The notes under the pieces are model-generated. The model had not been told where the DNA came from and made no database searches. It was given only the letters and a program-made list of their open reading frames with translations. Below, piece by piece: positions 9,096-17,785 of a DNA stretch of 64,000 nucleotides (position 1 is the stretch's first letter; each line of letters begins with the position of its first letter). Source of the DNA: Acidobacteriota bacterium (GTDB lineage: Bacteria > Acidobacteriota > Vicinamibacteria > Vicinamibacterales > UBA8438); NCBI GenBank assembly GCA_009861545.1, contig VXME01000095.1:29693-93692 (forward strand). Direction: 5' to 3'. Position numbers and translations under genes: made by a program.

Positions 9096-10268
9096 TCAGT
9101 ACTTCGGCAGCGACGGGTCGACGGCGTCGATCCAGCGCAGGATGCCGCCTTTCAGGTTCCTCGCCTGCGCGAAGCCGGCCTCGCGGAGCAGCTTGACGGC
9201 CTTCGCGCTGCGAACACCCGACTTGCAGTGGACGATCATCTCTCCGCGCCCTTCCAGCTCGTGGAGGCGGCTGGGCAGATCGCCGAGGGGGATGAGCGTC
9301 GATCCGGGAATGGAGCAGATCTGGTACTCCTGGGGCTCGCGGACATCGAGGATGAAGACACCGTCCCCGCTGTCGAGGCGCGCCTTGAGCAACTCGACGG
9401 TCGCTTCGTCGCCGGCGCCGGCCGCCGGCTCGGGCGCCGCCGGGGCGGCCGGAACGATGCCGCAGAACTGGTCGTAGTCGATGAGCTCCGTGAGGGTGGG
9501 CTCGTCGCCGCAGACCGGGCAGTCCGGGTCCCTGCGCAGCTTCAGCTCGCGGAAGCGCATCCGCAGCGCGTCGTAGACCAGGAAGCGGCCGATCAGCGGC
9601 TCGCCGACGCCCATGATGAGCTTGACCGTCTCGGTCGCCTGGATGGTGCCCACCACGCCGGGCAGGATGCCCAGAACCCCTCCCTCGGCGCAGCTCGGCA
9701 CGAGGCCGGGAGGCGGCGGCTCCGGGTAGAGGCAGCGGTAGCACGGGCCGTCCTTGGCCCCGAAGACCGAGGCCTGCCCCTCGAAGCGAAAGATGCTGCC
9801 GTAGGCGTTCGGTATGCCGAGGATGACGCAGGCGTCGTTGACCAGATACCGGGTCGGGAAGTTGTCGGTTCCGTCGACGATGACGTCGTAGCCGCGCAGC
9901 ACGTCGAGCGCGTTGGCGGACGAGAGCGCCACCTCGTGGGTCTCTATATGGACCTCGGGGTTGATGGCGTTCAGGGCGTCGCGCGCCGAGTCGAGCTTCG
10001 GCCGCCCGACGTCCGGCGTGCCGTGGATCACCTGCCGCTGCAGGTTGCTGTAGTCGACCACGTCGAAGTCGACGATGCCGAGCCGGCCCACGCCGGCCGC
10101 GGCCAGGTACATCGCCACCGGCGAGCCGAGGCCCCCGGCGCCGATGCAGAGGACGCTGGCCGCCTTCAGCTTCAACTGCCCGTCCATGCCGACCTCCGGC
10201 ATGATCAGGTGGCGGCTGTAGCGGGCGACCTCCTCGTTGCTGAGCGCCGGCGGCGCCGCCACGGTCAC
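9096..10268 (-). CDS. MoeB/ThiF-like sulfur-carrier adenylyltransferase with C-terminal rhodanese (MoeZ type)
   Basis: 390 residues. The E1-like domain has the ATP loop GAGGLG (43-48), DxxD region VDGTDNF and two zinc CxxC pairs (CYRC at 176-179, CPVC at 250-253). Residues about 285-388 form a rhodanese with active cysteine in HCKSGVRS (Cys348). This architecture is that of mycobacterial MoeZ, which adenylates the C-terminus of CysO and related carriers and then makes the thiocarboxylate. The GTG start overlaps the cysO stop by 4 bp (GTGA), fixing its place as the last gene of the cysteine operon. Confidence 0.88.
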   Translation of the reverse strand: MTVAAPPALSNEEVARYSRHLIMPEVGMDGQLKLKAASVLCIGAGGLGSPVAMYLAAAGVGRLGIVDFDVVDYSNLQRQVIHGTPDVGRPKLDSARDALNAINPEVHIETHEVALSSANALDVLRGYDVIVDGTDNFPTRYLVNDACVILGIPNAYGSIFRFEGQASVFGAKDGPCYRCLYPEPPPPGLVPSCAEGGVLGILPGVVGTIQATETVKLIMGVGEPLIGRFLVYDALRMRFRELKLRRDPDCPVCGDEPTLTELIDYDQFCGIVPAAPAAPEPAAGAGDEATVELLKARLDSGDGVFILDVREPQEYQICSIPGSTLIPLGDLPSRLHELEGRGEMIVHCKSGVRSAKAVKLLREAGFAQARNLKGGILRWIDAVDPSLPKY

Positions 10269-10549
10269 GACCCCACCCCGCCCGCCACCGACGGGATGAT
10301 GCTGACGGTGTCGCCGTCCTTGACCGGCGTCGCTTCCCTCTCCAGGAAGCGGATGTCGTCGTCGTTGAGGTAGATGGCGACGAAGCTGCGCAGCTTGCCC
10401 TCGTCGTTGTAGAGGTGCTTGCGCAGGTCCGAGTACCGCGCCGTCATGTTGGCGAGCAGCTCGCCGACCGTACCGCCCTCGGCCTCGACGACGTCCTGCT
10501 TGTCCACGTAGACGCGCAACGGCGTCGGAATCAGAATCCTGGTTGGCAT
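10265..10549 (-). CDS. cysO: CysO-like sulfur carrier protein (ubiquitin-like, MoaD/ThiS fold)
   Basis: 94 residues with the beta-grasp pattern of CysO: a strand opening (PTPLRVYVD), the segment FVAIYLNDDDIRFLE in the middle and the tail SIIPSVAGGVGS. As a thiocarboxylate the carrier donates sulfur to the PLP cysteine synthase. The active Gly-Gly (90-91) is not terminal but followed by VGS, so the last three residues must be removed before activation, as in QbsE and HcyS. The start at 10549 lies inside the end of the JAMM peptidase gene and the stop overlaps the next gene by 4 bp. Confidence 0.85.
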   Translation of the reverse strand: MPTRILIPTPLRVYVDKQDVVEAEGGTVGELLANMTARYSDLRKHLYNDEGKLRSFVAIYLNDDDIRFLEREATPVKDGDTVSIIPSVAGGVGS

Positions 10550-10974
10550 GATGTTTCCTCGATGGCGACCTGCTCTTCGTCGAACGCCGACCGGTCCTCG
10601 CGCAACCGCCACGAGGTCAGCGCCCCCGGCTCGCCCCCCGCGACCGAGACGATGACGTAGGCGAATACGGGCCAGGCGTGGTCCAGGTCGTACTGCGACG
10701 GGCGCGCCGGATGGTCCGGGTGCGAGTGATAGAAGCCCAGCAGATCGGCGCCCAGCGCGTCCGCCCGCCGCTCGGCCGCGCGGTAGTCGACCGGCCGCAC
10801 GCGAAACCGGCGACGCGATCCTTCCTCGGTCGTATTGGGCAGGGCCAGCGCCTCGACCACCCGATCGCCCCTGCCGATGAGCGCCCCGCAGCATTCGTGC
10901 GGGTACGTCTCCCGGCCGTGGCGCCGGATGCCGGCGTCGGCCTCGGCGCACAGCGTCAGCATCGGTCGCCCCAC
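10531..10974 (-). CDS. Mec-type JAMM (Mov34/MPN) metallopeptidase
   Basis: 147 residues with a complete JAMM zinc site: Glu27 in PHECCG and HSHP (83-86) followed by Ser93 and Asp96. Mycobacterial Mec uses this site to release cysteine from the CysO-cysteine adduct. Here it could also trim the three residues after the Gly-Gly of CysO, as QbsD and HcyD do for their carriers. The GTG at 10974 begins 6 bp after the cysteine synthase stop; an ATG four codons later is an alternative. The gene overlaps cysO by 19 bp. Confidence 0.85.
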   Translation of the reverse strand: MGRPMLTLCAEADAGIRRHGRETYPHECCGALIGRGDRVVEALALPNTTEEGSRRRFRVRPVDYRAAERRADALGADLLGFYHSHPDHPARPSQYDLDHAWPVFAYVIVSVAGGEPGALTSWRLREDRSAFDEEQVAIEETSCQPGF

Positions 10975-10980
10975 GTCGGC

Positions 10981-12333
10981 TCAGTCCGACTCCGCGCCGG
11001 ACTCGATGGCGAAGCCCTTCTCCCGCCACGCGAGCGTGCCGCCCGTCATGCTCCGCACGTTGCGGTAGCCGAGCGACTTGAGGAACAGCAGCCCCGACAG
11101 CGACGCGTTCCCGCGCTGGCAGACGCTCAGGATCGGCGCGTCGCGATCCGCCGGCAGCCCGGCGTGGTTCTCCGCCAGCTCGGCCAGCGGCCGGTTGACG
11201 GCGCCGGGCACGTGCGCCTCCTCGTACTGCTTCCGGGGCCGGACGTCGATCACGAACGGCTTGCCGTTCTGAAGTTGCGCGTGCGCCGATTCGACGTCGA
11301 TGGTCAGGTCGGGATTGCCCCGCACGTTCTCCTTCATCGTGTCGAGCAGCGGATTGGGCGGCAGCGCGGCCGGCTTCGCCCCCTGCGCGACGAGCCCCGG
11401 CAGGTGCTTCACCACCGACGAGGCGTACTTGAAGGCGTTGTCGGGGAAGATCACCACCACGACGTTGCCCGGCTCGTCGGGCACCAGCTTGAACGCGCCG
11501 GCCAGGGCCATGGCCGAGCTGGGACCGGCGACGAGGCTCTCCTCGCGGTTGAGCCGCAGGCAGAGCTCGAACGCTTCCTGGTTGTTCACCTCGACCAGCC
11601 CGTCGTACTCGTCCGGGAAGAACAGCTTCGTCTGCTGGAGCTGCCGGATGCTGCGGACGCCCGGGATGTCGTGCCCCTCGCTCGGATGCACGCCGAGCAC
11701 GTGCACGCCGTCGCCCTGCTCCTTGAGAAACCGCCCGGTCCCGGTGATGGTGCCGCAGGTACCGAGGCCGGCGACGAAGTGCGTCACCCGGCCCGCGGTC
11801 TGGCGCCAGATCTCCGGCCCCGTCGTCTTGTAGTGCGCCTCGGGGTTCGCTTCGTTGACGTACTGGTTCAGCATGTGGAAATCGGGTCGGTCGCCGATCT
11901 CCATCGCTTTCGCGATAGCGCCTTCCGGGGCGCCCGGGGCCGGGCACAGGGTGTCGGCCAGCTCCATCACGTCGGCCCCGAAGAACCGCAGCATGGTGCG
12001 CTTCTCCAGCGGAATCTCGCTCGACAGCGGCGTCGTCAGCGAGTAGCCCTTCGCGTTGGCGATCATCGCCAGCGCCATGCCGGTGTTGCCGGAGGTCGGC
12101 TCCACCAGCTTCTGCTTCTCCTGCACCGTTTGCCGCGCCTCGCCGTCCGCGAGCAGGTTCGCCGCGACCCGGTCCTTGACCGCCCCGAACGGGTTGTACC
12201 ACTCCAGCTTGCCGTAGACCTGGGTGTGCCGGAACGGCGTCACGCGGTTCAGGCGAACCAGCGGCGTCGGGTTGTCGGCGTCGGAGAGCAGCCCGAGAAT
12301 CGAGTCGTAGACGCGCAGCCCGTGATCATCCAT
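10981..12333 (-). CDS. PLP-dependent cysteine synthase (CysM type) fused to a rhodanese domain
   Basis: 450 residues. The first 330 or so are a fold-type II PLP enzyme: the Schiff-base lysine in NPFGAVKDR (Lys53), substrate loop TSGNTG (80-85) and phosphate-binding GTCGTITGTG (191-200). Residues about 345-445 are a rhodanese with active Cys405 in CQRGNA. First gene of the operon that also holds a Mec peptidase, CysO and the E1-like enzyme, so its sulfur donor is probably CysO thiocarboxylate with O-phosphoserine as the acceptor, as in M. tuberculosis. The fused rhodanese is an addition to that scheme and may feed sulfur to the carrier or handle persulfide. Confidence 0.87.
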   Translation of the reverse strand: MDDHGLRVYDSILGLLSDADNPTPLVRLNRVTPFRHTQVYGKLEWYNPFGAVKDRVAANLLADGEARQTVQEKQKLVEPTSGNTGMALAMIANAKGYSLTTPLSSEIPLEKRTMLRFFGADVMELADTLCPAPGAPEGAIAKAMEIGDRPDFHMLNQYVNEANPEAHYKTTGPEIWRQTAGRVTHFVAGLGTCGTITGTGRFLKEQGDGVHVLGVHPSEGHDIPGVRSIRQLQQTKLFFPDEYDGLVEVNNQEAFELCLRLNREESLVAGPSSAMALAGAFKLVPDEPGNVVVVIFPDNAFKYASSVVKHLPGLVAQGAKPAALPPNPLLDTMKENVRGNPDLTIDVESAHAQLQNGKPFVIDVRPRKQYEEAHVPGAVNRPLAELAENHAGLPADRDAPILSVCQRGNASLSGLLFLKSLGYRNVRSMTGGTLAWREKGFAIESGAESD

Positions 12334-12484
12334 AACCCTTTAGATCCTAACCGATCACGCGCCTCGCCCAAGCCGTGACAAGGCCCCGCGGGGACGCTCC
12401 GCAACCTGACCGGACGGCGCGGCGCGAGTGTCCGCGGCACTGTCCCGCCGACCTGGCGAACCGGCGGCCGGAGGCAGTCCCGAA

Positions 12485-12499
12485 GGTGCGAAACGCACC
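12485..12499. repeat. Short perfect inverted repeat in divergent intergenic region
   Basis: GGTGCG-AAA-CGCACC, a 6-bp stem with a 3-nt loop, in the 246-bp gap between the divergent cysteine operon and PQQ dehydrogenase gene. No T-run follows, so it is not a standard terminator; it could be an operator half or chance. I see no other clear element in this gap. Confidence 0.3.
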
Positions 12500-12579
12500 C
12501 GGTTGGCGTATGGTTGCGGGCAGCGACGAGGGTGATCCTGCGCCGTACGGACGCCGAAGCCGCTCCTGAGGAGATGACG

Positions 12580-14394
12580 ATGCCGAATCGACCGCTTGCG
12601 TTGGCGAGCCTGTTGCTCGGACTGGCGATGCTGGCTTTCTCACCCCTGCTGAGCGCGGAGCAGGGCGAGACCCTCACCCGCGAGGTGCGGCCGTTCGTGC
12701 CGGTCACCGACGAGATGCTGCGGAACCCCGACCCCGGGGACTGGCTGATGACGCACCGGACGTACGACTTCCAGACCTACAGCCCGCTGGACGAGATCGA
12801 CCGCGACAACGTGCACACGCTCCAGGTCGCCTGGATGCGGGCGATGGACGAGGGACCGCAGCAGACCCAGCCGCTCGTCTACGACGGGGTGATGTATCTG
12901 GCGAACAACGACGATCACATCCAGGCGCTCGACGCGACGACCGGCGACCTGCTCTGGGACTACCGGCGGCAGCTTCCGGCCGACCTGCGCCAGTACGTCA
13001 CGCTGGGCAACCGGACCCGGAACCTGGCCATCTACGGCAACCACATCTACCACCTGACCGCCGACGCGCACCTGCTGGCGCTGGACGCGCGCACCGGCGA
13101 GGTGGCCTTCGACACCGAGATGGCCGACTACCGAGCGGGGATCACCCACTCTACCGGCGCCATGATCATCGACGGCAGGGTGCTCGCCGGGAGGGCCTGC
13201 TTCCCCACCGAGATCCCGGCGCGCTGCTTCATCTCGGCCCACGATTCGGACACCGGAGAGGAGCTCTGGCGGGTCTACACGGCGGCCGGCGCGGACGACC
13301 CCGGCGGGCAGACGTGGGGCAACGTGCCGACGTCGGAGCGGATGCACGTGTCGGCGTGGGGCGCCCCGGGCAGCTACGATCCGGAGCTCGGCCTCATCTA
13401 CTGGGGCATCGCCGTCCCGATGCCCTATACCCGCATCATGCGCCGCGGCCACTGGGACGTCGGCGACAGCACGCCCTGCGAGCTGTACTCCAATTCGACG
13501 GTGGCCCTCGCCGTCGGCGACGGCGCCATGGAGTGGTACTACCAGCACCTCCCCTGCGACGACTGGGACCAGGACTTCGTGCAGGAGCGCACCCTCATCG
13601 ACACGGTGGTCGACCCCGACCCCGAGGCGGTCATGTGGATCAACCCGCGCCTCGCCGGCACGGCCGAGCAGCGCAAGGTCGCCGTGACGATGGGCGAGCC
13701 GGGCGGCCTGTTCGTCCTCGATCGCGAAACCGGCGAGTTCCTGTGGGGGCACCCGCTCCCCTACGAGAGCACGGAGCGGTTCGTCATCAGCGACATCGAC
13801 CCGGCGACCGGACAGGTCTTCATCAACATGGACCTGGTGGCGCGGGAGGTCGGCGACCAGTTCGTCATCTGCGGGCACAACGTCAAGGGCTGGTGGTCGT
13901 GGTCGTACAGCCCGCGGACCGGCATGCTCTACATCCCGATCAACCGGTCCTGCCTGAACCAGACCGCCAACGACCGGACCGTCTCGGGCACGAGCCCGCG
14001 GTTCACGCAGCCCGAGCCGGGCTTCGAGGACGACGGCCACCTGACCGAGGTGCGGGCCGTGGACATCTCGACCGGGCGCGAGGCGTGGCGCTACACGCAG
14101 CGGGCGCCGAACGCCGGGTCGACGCTCGCCACGGCCGGCAACGTGGTCTTCCACGGGGACCTGAACCGCCGCTACCGCGCCTTCGACGCCGAGACCGGCG
14201 AGGTGCTGTGGGAGACGATTCTGGGCAGCCAGATCACCGGCTTTCCGGTCACCTACGAGGCGGGCGGGAAGCAGTACCTCACCGTGCCGGTGGGCGGTGC
14301 GGCGATATTTCGCATGAGCAACTACGCGCCGGAGCTGGAGGCGCCGATGGGCAGCAACGTGCTGGTCACGTTCGCGCTGCCGCCGTCGCGATGA
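12580..14394 (+). CDS. PQQ-dependent (quinoprotein) alcohol dehydrogenase-like protein, secreted
   Basis: About 604 residues. The start at 12580 follows GAGGAG at a spacing of 7; an ATG at 12574 would abut that Shine-Dalgarno. A Sec signal peptide (basic start, Leu/Ala core, ending near LLSAEQ) sends it to the periplasm. The body is an eight-bladed PQQ propeller with repeats such as LDATTGDLLW, LDRETGEFLW and FDAETGEVLW, and the subgroup motif EWYYQHLPCDDWDQDF. The conserved calcium/PQQ Asn segment of methanol dehydrogenase (GNPAPWN) appears altered to AVPMPY, and no adjacent double cysteine is visible, so substrate and cofactor chemistry may differ from textbook members. No cytochrome partner adjoins it. 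Confidence 0.82.
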   Translation: MPNRPLALASLLLGLAMLAFSPLLSAEQGETLTREVRPFVPVTDEMLRNPDPGDWLMTHRTYDFQTYSPLDEIDRDNVHTLQVAWMRAMDEGPQQTQPLVYDGVMYLANNDDHIQALDATTGDLLWDYRRQLPADLRQYVTLGNRTRNLAIYGNHIYHLTADAHLLALDARTGEVAFDTEMADYRAGITHSTGAMIIDGRVLAGRACFPTEIPARCFISAHDSDTGEELWRVYTAAGADDPGGQTWGNVPTSERMHVSAWGAPGSYDPELGLIYWGIAVPMPYTRIMRRGHWDVGDSTPCELYSNSTVALAVGDGAMEWYYQHLPCDDWDQDFVQERTLIDTVVDPDPEAVMWINPRLAGTAEQRKVAVTMGEPGGLFVLDRETGEFLWGHPLPYESTERFVISDIDPATGQVFINMDLVAREVGDQFVICGHNVKGWWSWSYSPRTGMLYIPINRSCLNQTANDRTVSGTSPRFTQPEPGFEDDGHLTEVRAVDISTGREAWRYTQRAPNAGSTLATAGNVVFHGDLNRRYRAFDAETGEVLWETILGSQITGFPVTYEAGGKQYLTVPVGGAAIFRMSNYAPELEAPMGSNVLVTFALPPSR

Positions 14395-14488
14395 ACGGGC
14401 GTCGGCGAGCGCGACCTCGAAGGGGGGCCGATCCGCATCGCGTTGTACGATGGGGCCGGCGAGGATAGGGAACCACCGAGGTCGAGTC

Positions 14489-15658
14489 ATGAGAATCCCC
14501 CCCTTCGAGCTCGAGCGCTTCCAGTCGCTCCACGAGCACCGGGTCGAGATCAACCTGACGGAGAGCGGCGTGGAGCCGCTGGAAGTGGGCGAGCTGCTCG
14601 GCCCGGACGCCGCCGGACTGCTGCTGGACCAGCCGCTCGCCTACACCCAGTCCAACGGGACGCCCGAGCTGCGCGCCGCCGTCGCGGCAACCCTCCCCGG
14701 CGCCGCCGAGCACCACGTGCTCGTCGCCAACGGCGGCGCCGAGGCCAACTTCGTCGCCTGCTGGCGCCTGATCGAGCCGGGCGACGAGGTCGTGGTGATG
14801 CAGCCGAACTACGGGCAGGTGCAGGGCCTGGCCGAGGGGTTCGGCGCCATCGTCCGGCCCTGGCCGCTGCGCGAGGAGCGCGCCCAGCCGTCACCCCGCT
14901 GGGCGCCCGACGTCGACGAGCTGCGCGCGCTGGTGTCGGCTCGCACGAAGCTCGTCGCCATCTGCAACCCGAACAACCCGACCGGGGCGCGGCTGACCGA
15001 GGCCGAGGTGGCGGCGGTCTGCGAGATTGCGGGCCGTCACGGCGCCTGGGTGTTGTCCGACGAGATCTACCGCGGCGTCGAGCACGACGGCGTCGAGACC
15101 CCGAGCGTGTGGGGCCGGACCGAGCGGGTGATCGTCACCGGGGGCCTGTCGAAGGCCTACGGCCTGCCCGGCCTGCGCATCGGCTGGGCGATCGCCGCCG
15201 AGGACATGGCCGCCGAACTCTGGAGCCGCCGCGACTACACGACGATTGCCCCGAGTGCGCTGAGCGACCGGCTCGCCCGCCACGCCCTGGTCCCGGCCCG
15301 CCGGACGGCCCTGCTGGAGCGCACCCGGCGGCTGATCGCCGCCAACTTCCCGATCGTCGGCGCCTGGCTCGACGCGCACGCCGGGAATCTGGCGTGGGTG
15401 CCCCCCGAGGCCGGGGCGATCGGATTCGTCCGGTACGGCCACGACATCGGATCGACCGCGCTCGCCGACCGTCTCCGGCAGACCGCCGGCGTGCTGGTGG
15501 TTCCCGGCGACCACTTCGGCCTCGACGGCTGGCTGCGGATCGGTTGCGGCGGCCGCGCCGCGTCCCTGCGGGAAGGACTCGCCCGGCTCGACCGCGTGCT
15601 GGCCGATCTGCCGCAACGGGCCGCCCGGTTCCCGGCCGGCGCCGACGCCGCGGGATAG
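14489..15658 (+). CDS. Pyridoxal-phosphate aminotransferase, class I/II
   Basis: 389 residues from the ATG at 14489, preceded by a GAGGT element. Fold-type I landmarks are present: CNPNNPTG, the Asp/Tyr pair in SDEIYRG and the PLP lysine in SKAYGLPGLRIGW. The substrate cannot be assigned. It lies between a PQQ dehydrogenase and a CoA transferase on the same strand, with gaps of about 94 and 33 bp, so cotranscription with the CoA transferase is likely. Confidence 0.85.
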   Translation: MRIPPFELERFQSLHEHRVEINLTESGVEPLEVGELLGPDAAGLLLDQPLAYTQSNGTPELRAAVAATLPGAAEHHVLVANGGAEANFVACWRLIEPGDEVVVMQPNYGQVQGLAEGFGAIVRPWPLREERAQPSPRWAPDVDELRALVSARTKLVAICNPNNPTGARLTEAEVAAVCEIAGRHGAWVLSDEIYRGVEHDGVETPSVWGRTERVIVTGGLSKAYGLPGLRIGWAIAAEDMAAELWSRRDYTTIAPSALSDRLARHALVPARRTALLERTRRLIAANFPIVGAWLDAHAGNLAWVPPEAGAIGFVRYGHDIGSTALADRLRQTAGVLVVPGDHFGLDGWLRIGCGGRAASLREGLARLDRVLADLPQRAARFPAGADAAG

Positions 15659-15691
15659 ATCGCACTCCGCTCCGACCAGGAAACCGCAACC

Positions 15692-16900
15692 ATGACAGAG
15701 AAGCAGTCCGCTACGCCCGGCGCCCTCGACGGCGTGACCGTGCTCGACCTGACCCGCGTGCTCTCCGGCCCCTACTGCACGATGATGCTCGCCGACATGG
15801 GCGCCCGCGTCATCAAGGTGGAGCAGCCGGGCAAGGGCGACGACACCCGCGCCTGGGGACCGCCGTTCCAGGACGGCGAGAGCGCCTACTTCATGAGCAT
15901 CAACCGGAACAAGGAGAGCGTCACCCTCAACCTGAAGCATCCGGGCGGACGCAAGGTGCTGGACGCGCTGATCGAGCGGGCCGACGTCCTGGTCGAGAAC
16001 TTCCGGCCGGGCACCCTGGACCGGATGGGGCTGGGCTACGCGGATCTCTCCGAGCGGAGGCCGGACCTCGTCTACTGCTCCATCTCCGGCTTCGGCCAGA
16101 CCGGCCCCCGGCGGCGGGAACCGGGCTACGACGCGGTCATGCAGGGCGAAGGCGGCCTGATGAGCATTACCGGCGCGCCCGACGGCCCCGGCTACCGGCT
16201 GGGAGTGGCCATCGCCGACATCGCTTCGGGGATGTTCTCGGCCTACGGCGTCGCCGTCGCCCTGCTCGCCCGGCACCGCACCGGCCGCGGGCAGCTCGTC
16301 GACGTGGGCATGCTGGACTCGGTGGCGGCGCTGCTTACCTACCAGGCGGGCATCTACTTCGCCACCGGCACGCCGCCGGGCAAGCTCGGCAACCTGCACC
16401 CGACGATCACGCCCTACGAGACCCTCGAGGCCGCCGACGGCGATCTGGTCGTCGCGGCCGGCAACGATCAGCTCTGGCGGACGTTCTGCGGGGTGCTCGG
16501 CCTGGAGGCGCTGGCCGACGATCCGCGGTTCCGCACCAACAAGGACCGGGTCGGCGCGCGGGAAGCCTTGCGTCCGCTGCTGGTCGAGCGGCTGCGCACG
16601 CGGCCGGCCGCGGAGTGGCTGGCGGAGCTGAAGGCGGCCGGGGTCCCCTGCGGCGGCGTTCGCGATTTCGAGCAGGTGCTGACCGACCCGCAGATCGTCG
16701 AGCGCGCGATGGTAATCGCACTGGAGCATCCGGTGGCCGGCGCCATCCGCCAGCTCGGCGTCCCGGTCAAGCTGGGCGACACGCCGGGGGCGGTTCGCAC
16801 GCCGCCCCCGGTGCTGGGACAGCACACGAGCGCCATTCTCGGCGAGCTCGGGTACTCGGCAGCGGAAATCGAGCGGCTGGCGAACGACGGCGCGGTCTGA
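15692..16900 (+). CDS. CaiB/BaiF family III CoA transferase
   Basis: 402 residues. It begins with the family opening LDGVTVLDLTRVLSGPYCT, has the KVEQPGKGDDTR and ENFRPGTLDRMGLGY segments and the catalytic aspartate in VDVGMLDS. Such enzymes move CoA between carboxylic acids through an aspartyl-CoA thioester. The acid is not identifiable from context. It converges on the small gene that ends at 16902. Confidence 0.88.
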   Translation: MTEKQSATPGALDGVTVLDLTRVLSGPYCTMMLADMGARVIKVEQPGKGDDTRAWGPPFQDGESAYFMSINRNKESVTLNLKHPGGRKVLDALIERADVLVENFRPGTLDRMGLGYADLSERRPDLVYCSISGFGQTGPRRREPGYDAVMQGEGGLMSITGAPDGPGYRLGVAIADIASGMFSAYGVAVALLARHRTGRGQLVDVGMLDSVAALLTYQAGIYFATGTPPGKLGNLHPTITPYETLEAADGDLVVAAGNDQLWRTFCGVLGLEALADDPRFRTNKDRVGAREALRPLLVERLRTRPAAEWLAELKAAGVPCGGVRDFEQVLTDPQIVERAMVIALEHPVAGAIRQLGVPVKLGDTPGAVRTPPPVLGQHTSAILGELGYSAAEIERLANDGAV

Positions 16901-16901
16901 G

Positions 16902-17330
16902 CTACCGTTCCACCACGGGCGCCAGCGCCGACAGTACGAAATCCAGCAGCGCTTCCGGGGCGAGGTCGCCGAGGGCTGGATGCTCGGCGACGACGCGCTC
17001 GTCGCTCAACAGGCGCTGGCCCCGCGCGTAGGTCATCCTGCCCATCAGCGCGGGCGGATCCCGGGTCGTGTCGAGCGCGATCTCGATGACGTCCTCGCTG
17101 GCGCCGCCCGGCGACAGGCGCACGGCTCCCGCCGGTGTCTCCACCGCGAAGCGATAGCCCTCGGCCTTCAGCGCCGAGGCCACGGTCCTGAAGAGCGGCG
17201 CGGCCACGACACGGAGTACTCGCCGCCCCTCCTCCTCGGCCGCCGCCGCGTGCCGGCGTCTCTCCTGCGCCCGCGACCGCGCGTCGTCGATGGCGCGCCG
17301 CACACGGCGCCGAACGTCTCCGGTGTCCAT
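16902..17330 (-). CDS. Hypothetical protein, 142 residues
   Basis: Not recognised. The first 45 residues are a very basic, Arg/Ala/Glu-rich helix likely to be charged or coiled; the rest looks like a compact alpha/beta domain (FRTVASALKAEGYRFAVETP, then strands and a helix ending in LDFVLSALAPVVE). It follows the next small gene by 9 bp and both sit downstream of a DtxR-type regulator on the same strand, so they are probably one transcription unit. Confidence 0.6.
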   Translation of the reverse strand: MDTGDVRRRVRRAIDDARSRAQERRRHAAAAEEEGRRVLRVVAAPLFRTVASALKAEGYRFAVETPAGAVRLSPGGASEDVIEIALDTTRDPPALMGRMTYARGQRLLSDERVVAEHPALGDLAPEALLDFVLSALAPVVER

Positions 17331-17339
17331 GTCGTCCCG

Positions 17340-17768
17340 TCAGTCCCGCGGCGCCGCGCCCGCCTCGTAGATGCGCACCAGCTCGATCAGCTTGTAGCCC
17401 CGGGTCTGGTAGGGCGGAATCACCCGCTGGGTGTGCAGGTACTGGATCAAGCCCTCGTCGGCGTAGTCCGGCTCCCCCAGCTCCGACTCGTCCGCCAGGG
17501 CCGTTTCGAGCGCCTCCATCGTCATGACCTTCTCGGCCACGGTCCGCCGAACGGGGATGACGCCCCACAGGCGGCGCCGCTCCTGTCGGTCGCGCGTCCG
17601 GAAGCCGACGTAGATCTCGTTGCTGATGAAGTTGTAGTCGACCTCCGCCCGCGTCGCCACCGCGTCCTCGACCCGCAGGAAGACGATGTCGTCCCGCTCG
17701 GCGAGCCACGCCAGCAACTGCTCGGTGAAGTCGCCCTCGCCCGACCACTTCTCCCGATCGATGTCCAT
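17340..17768 (-). CDS. Hypothetical protein, 142 residues
   Basis: Not recognised. Contains the segments DDIVFLRVEDAVATRAEVDYNF and IPPYQTRGYKLIELVRIYEAG flanking an acidic middle. The ATG at 17768 has GGGGAGG just upstream but at short spacing; a TTG at 17789 that overlaps the stop of the regulator gene (TTGA) would add seven residues and is also credible. It lies between the DtxR-type gene and the other small gene. Confidence 0.6.
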   Translation of the reverse strand: MDIDREKWSGEGDFTEQLLAWLAERDDIVFLRVEDAVATRAEVDYNFISNEIYVGFRTRDRQERRRLWGVIPVRRTVAEKVMTMEALETALADESELGEPDYADEGLIQYLHTQRVIPPYQTRGYKLIELVRIYEAGAAPRD

Positions 17769-17785
17769 CGCCTCCCCAACCGCGC

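Noticed and set aside
10265..12202. 645-residue minus-strand frame over the cysteine operon
   Set aside because: Only its last 94 codons are CysO; the rest is the wrong frame of the JAMM and cysteine synthase genes.
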